Made by a program: the position numbers and the translations under genes. Below the pieces are notes generated by a model. It was not told where the DNA came from and did not search any database. It saw only the letters and a program-made list of their open reading frames with translations. Below, piece by piece: positions 12,070-14,539 of a stretch of 14,539 nt of DNA. The first letter of the stretch is position 1. Each line of letters starts with the position of its first letter. The stretch is from Oscillospiraceae bacterium (GTDB lineage: Bacteria; Bacillota; Clostridia; Oscillospirales; Ruminococcaceae), in NCBI GenBank assembly GCA_029062865.1, contig JAIDPG010000163.1, forward strand, positions 1-14,539, given 5' to 3'.

Positions 12070-12484
12070 ACGGAGTTTCCAGCAGCAATCCCGCGGCAAA
12101 CCTCGCCATCATCTCATATTCGGAGAGCGCGTTCTCCAGTGGCACGGGAAGCTCCAGCGGCTCGATAACGCCGCTTTTTGTCCTTATTGAGCGGTTGAGC
12201 GACAGCGTGATTTTTTCGGGTGTTCTGGACGTTATCGACACGGTGTTCTTCGGGGAAACGCCGCAGGTTATCAGCTGAACGCCGCGCGGGAGATCTTTTG
12301 ACAGCTCGTCGCCGTTTACGATAACGGACAGAGCCGCGCGGATATTCTCAACCCGCGCGCCCGCGCCGAGAATAACAGCAGCGTCGGGGCAGTCGATAAG
12401 CTCCGCGGAGCTCGCTTTTATCACTGAAACGCCGCTCAGAATGCAAGCGTCATTACATTCGCCGATCAGAATTAACAAACCCAT
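12068..12484 (-). CDS. Uncharacterised protein of about 138 residues upstream of spoIIA
   Basis: I do not recognise a named family. The start is set at the ATG at 12484-12482, which has AAGGAGT 7 bases upstream. The frame stays open to 12571, but the extra part would run through the amt terminator. The protein is compact with no clear membrane helix. Its N-terminus is hydrophobic (MGLLILIGECNDACILSG). A central segment (VIVNGDELSKDLPRGVQLIT then CGVSPKNTVSITS) leads to LSLNRSIRTKSGVIEPLELP. From memory this resembles a small uncharacterised clostridial family with an ITYG...TVTASS...QR...EPQE pattern, but I cannot name it. The position directly before spoIIAA is suggestive, not proof, of a sporulation role. 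Confidence 0.65.
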   Translation of the reverse strand: MGLLILIGECNDACILSGVSVIKASSAELIDCPDAAVILGAGARVENIRAALSVIVNGDELSKDLPRGVQLITCGVSPKNTVSITSRTPEKITLSLNRSIRTKSGVIEPLELPVPLENALSEYEMMARFAAGLLLETP

Positions 12485-12521
12485 AAAGTCACTCCTTTTT
12501 CGTAGTTTTCCCGCGCAAAAC

Positions 12522-12552
12522 AAAAAAATCCCCCGAGAGAAATCTCTCGGGG
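12522..12552 (-). terminator. Rho-independent terminator of amt
   Basis: A stem of at least 9 bp (ccccgagag, 12531-12539, with ctctcgggg, 12544-12552) is followed on the - strand by a T-run (complement of 12528-12522). It lies about 50 bases past the amt stop codon and only about 40 bases before the next gene. Confidence 0.93.
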
Positions 12553-12603
12553 AAAAACCTTTGTTCTGCACATTTCTATATATTCATCGAAAGAAGGGAA
12601 AGC

Positions 12604-14409
12604 TTATTCGTTATCCTGAAGCGCGTCGTAGCCGCTTTCTCCCGTGCGTACTTTAACAACATCAGCCACGTCGTAGATGAAGATCTTGCCGTCGCCGATC
12701 TTGCCGGTGTAGAGCACGCTCTTGGCTGTTTCCACAACTGCCTCAACGGGCACCTTGCACACAACGATCTCCATTTTGATCTTCGGGAGCAGGTGCGTTT
12801 CTATCGGAACGCCGCGATAGTATTCCGTTGCGCCCTTCTGCATTCCGCAGCCGAGCACGTTCGTGACCGTCATGCCCGTAATGCCGATAGCCGACATCGC
12901 GTTCTTGAGCGCCTCGATGTGCTCCTGCTTCGTGATGATAACGACCTTGGATATTGCACTTCCGTCGCTTGTTTTCGTGTACTTCTTGTGAACAACCGGA
13001 ACATCGCCTTGCTTTGCCTCGGCTTTTGCCTCAACCTGGGCAAGCGTTTCGACCTCCTTGTCGCGTCCCGAAGCGGTCGTCTCAACCTGCATAGAGGGGA
13101 TAAAGTCCGCGTAGGAGCTCGGGAGACCGTGCTCCGTCGCGTCCAGTCCGACGATCTCCTCGTGGCGCGAAACGCGCAGTCCGATAGTCTTTTTGATTAT
13201 CAGGAACGTAAGCGAAATGGTTATCGCCGTCCAGCCGCAAATCGCGGCAATGCCGAGCGCCTGAATTCCGAGCTGGCTCCAGCCGCCGCCGTAGAACAAG
13301 CCCTTGACGGGCTCGCCGCCCACGCCGACGTTCTGCCCCGTGCCCGTCGAGAACAGCCCGACCGCGAGCGTTCCCCAGATACCGTTGCAGAAGTGAACGC
13401 CGACCGCGCCGACGGGATCGTCGATGTGGAGCTTGTAGTCCAGCAGCCACACGCCGAACACTACCAAAAATCCCGAAACCAAGCCGATAACCGCCGAGCC
13501 CACCGCGTCAACGTCCGCGCAGGAGGCCGTCACGCCGACCAAGCCCGCGAGCGAGGCGTTCAGGCACATTGAAACGTCAGGCTTGCCGTTTTTCAGCCAC
13601 GTGAAGATCATCGTCGTGCAGGTAGCAACGCCGGGGGCGATCGTTGTTGTGAGGAATATCCGAGCGAGAGATTCCACGCTGTCCGCCGCCGCGCCGTTAA
13701 AGCCGTACCAGCCGAACCACAGGATAAACACGCCCAAAGCGCCTAATGTCATCGAGTGACCGAGAATAGCGCGCGGCTTTTTGTCCTTGCCGAATTTGCC
13801 GATACGCGGACCGACCATCGCCGCGCCGATAAGCGCGCAAACGCCGCCGCACATATGAATAGCCGCCGAGCCCGCGAAGTCCACAAAGCCGAGGTTAGCG
13901 AGCCAGCCGCCGCCCCATACCCAGTGCGCCTCGATGGGGTATATTACCGCGGAAATAACTCCCGAGTAGATGCAGTAGCTTATAAACTTCGTGCGCTCTG
14001 CCATTGCGCCCGACACGATAGTCGCTGCCGTCGCGCAGAAAACGAGGTTGAACACAAACTCCGCGCATCTGTCAAAGCTCGTGAACTTCGTGAGGATATC
14101 CAGAGTCGGAAGTCCCACAAGACCGCAAAGCGCGTCCTCCCCGAGCATCAGCCCGAAGCCCAGCAGCACGAAAACCACTGTGCCGATACAGAAGTCCATA
14201 AGGTTCTTCATAATGATGTTGCCGGCGTTTTTCGCCCTTGTCATACCGGTCTCCACCATTGCGAAGCCCGCCTGCATAAAGAACACCAGCGCGGCTCCTA
14301 TCAAATACCAAATTCCGTTGCCGTCTCCCACGTTGAACATCGTGCGGTTGACGACCTCCTCGGCACTTTCAGCGGTAATTTCTGCAAGTACCGTAAACAT
14401 CGCGTTCAT
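12604..14409 (-). CDS. amt: Ammonium transporter fused to a C-terminal PII (GlnK-type) domain
   Basis: This 601-residue inner-membrane protein conducts ammonium. Residues 32-430 form an Amt/MEP channel with about 11 helices. Visible are D177 in FVDFAGSAAIH, the twin histidines H185 (AAIHMCGG) and H339 (GVHFCNG), and the C-terminal tail motif TEHGLPSSYADF (425-436). A charged linker (about 437-484) leads to a full PII domain (487-598). It has Q524-K-G-A-T-E-Y-Y-R-G in the T-loop, LPK (541-543), the B-loop T568-G-K-I-G-D-G-K-I, and K586-V-R588-T-G-E. PII normally plugs the channel when 2-oxoglutarate is low; here inhibitor and channel are one chain. The T-loop position of the uridylylated Tyr51 holds Ile536, so regulation by uridylylation is unlikely. 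RBS GGAG lies 9 bases before the ATG. The leader carries an attenuator. Confidence 0.95.
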   Translation of the reverse strand: MNAMFTVLAEITAESAEEVVNRTMFNVGDGNGIWYLIGAALVFFMQAGFAMVETGMTRAKNAGNIIMKNLMDFCIGTVVFVLLGFGLMLGEDALCGLVGLPTLDILTKFTSFDRCAEFVFNLVFCATAATIVSGAMAERTKFISYCIYSGVISAVIYPIEAHWVWGGGWLANLGFVDFAGSAAIHMCGGVCALIGAAMVGPRIGKFGKDKKPRAILGHSMTLGALGVFILWFGWYGFNGAAADSVESLARIFLTTTIAPGVATCTTMIFTWLKNGKPDVSMCLNASLAGLVGVTASCADVDAVGSAVIGLVSGFLVVFGVWLLDYKLHIDDPVGAVGVHFCNGIWGTLAVGLFSTGTGQNVGVGGEPVKGLFYGGGWSQLGIQALGIAAICGWTAITISLTFLIIKKTIGLRVSRHEEIVGLDATEHGLPSSYADFIPSMQVETTASGRDKEVETLAQVEAKAEAKQGDVPVVHKKYTKTSDGSAISKVVIITKQEHIEALKNAMSAIGITGMTVTNVLGCGMQKGATEYYRGVPIETHLLPKIKMEIVVCKVPVEAVVETAKSVLYTGKIGDGKIFIYDVADVVKVRTGESGYDALQDNE

Positions 14410-14453
14410 TTAAGACCGCTCCTTTCTTTTCCGTATAATTTCCGGTTATAAAC

Positions 14454-14504
14454 AAAAAAGGCTATGAAACACACAGCCTCCGTCAAAACGCGTGCCTCAT
14501 AGCC
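14454..14504 (-). terminator. Attenuator-type terminator in the amt leader
   Basis: On the - transcript GGCTATGA (14504-14497) pairs with TCATAGCC (14467-14460). The stem continues for about eight further pairs, several of them G-U. Six T follow (complement of 14459-14454). It lies about 45 bases before the amt start codon, so it would stop transcription before the gene unless prevented. Confidence 0.85.
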
Positions 14505-14515
14505 TCTTTGCTATG
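14498..14515 (-). promoter_or_regulatory. Antiterminator hairpin with AAAGAG hexaloop, ANTAR-target-like
   Basis: On the - transcript CATAGC (14515-14510), loop AAAGAG (14509-14504) and GCTATG (14503-14498) form a 6-bp hairpin. Its 3' arm is the 5' arm of the terminator, so the two folds exclude each other. A six-base loop with A at position 1 and G at position 4 is the mark of RNAs bound by ANTAR antiterminators such as NasR and EutV, which control nitrogen genes in clostridia. The usual second hairpin upstream is not evident, and the window ends 24 bases further on. Confidence 0.65.
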
Positions 14516-14520
14516 TTTAC

Positions 14521-14526
14521 ATTATA
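14521..14526 (-). promoter_or_regulatory. Possible -10 element of the amt promoter, partial
   Basis: A perfect TATAAT on the - strand lies just before the leader hairpins. Its -35 would fall beyond the right edge of the window, so it cannot be confirmed. If used, the transcript would start almost at the AAAGAG hairpin, leaving no room for a second ANTAR-type hairpin. Confidence 0.4.
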
Positions 14527-14539
14527 CTCCGTTCAAGTT

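Noticed and set aside
12485..12571. Longer N-terminus (29 more residues) for the uncharacterised gene before spoIIAA
   Set aside because: It would code through the amt terminator stem and T-run; the ATG at 12484 has the ribosome site.
13756..14451. Open frame on the + strand opposite the amt N-terminal region
   Set aside because: It is an Arg/His-rich artefact of the GC-biased antisense frame and overlaps the amt ribosome site.

Overview
The window looks like chromosomal DNA of an anaerobic, spore-forming clostridium, most likely in the Ruminococcaceae/Oscillospiraceae. This rests on gene content: a spoIIA-type sporulation operon, a rubredoxin-first ('reverse') rubrerythrin, an oxaloacetate decarboxylase alpha chain without a biotin domain, and an ECF sigma factor paired with a membrane protein of a type common in gut Ruminococcus-like genomes. 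No species can be named. I see no mobile elements, tRNAs, rRNAs or CRISPR arrays.

Left part (1-4930, + strand): the 3' end of an oxaloacetate decarboxylase/pyruvate carboxylase-B type gene closes at a terminator. A 400-base AT-rich control region follows, with inverted and direct repeats, a cre/LacI-like operator, a promoter and a leader hairpin. It serves a sugar ABC-importer operon: binding lipoprotein, a very strong intercistronic hairpin, then two permeases. No ATPase gene is present, so a shared ATPase encoded elsewhere is inferred.

Middle (4930-7720): a rubrerythrin gene on the - strand with a consensus promoter, a six-helix membrane GGDEF protein on +, and a small - strand gene. The small gene encodes 89 residues resembling only the C-terminal glycyl-radical segment of anaerobic ribonucleotide reductase (NrdD). 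Its promoter carries two tandem matches to the NrdR box. This is the most interesting item: a stand-alone, apparently NrdR-controlled radical domain, possibly a spare part for NrdD in the way GrcA/YfiD is for pyruvate formate-lyase.

Right of that (7720-10460, +): an ECF sigma factor gene overlaps by four bases (ATGA) a 709-residue single-pass membrane protein, probably its anti-sigma or sensor. The large outer domain has two calcium-loop-like DxDGDG motifs.

Right part (10454-14539, - strand): in transcription order, an ammonium transporter with a PII domain fused at its C-terminus (amt-glnK), a small uncharacterised gene lying between two terminators, then spoIIAA, spoIIAB and sigF. The amt leader can fold either as a hairpin with a six-base AAAGAG loop or as a terminator. 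The two folds share one arm, which is the layout of ANTAR-protein-controlled antitermination. The spoIIA genes encode the anti-anti-sigma, anti-sigma kinase and forespore sigma factor that set off compartment-specific gene expression in sporulation.
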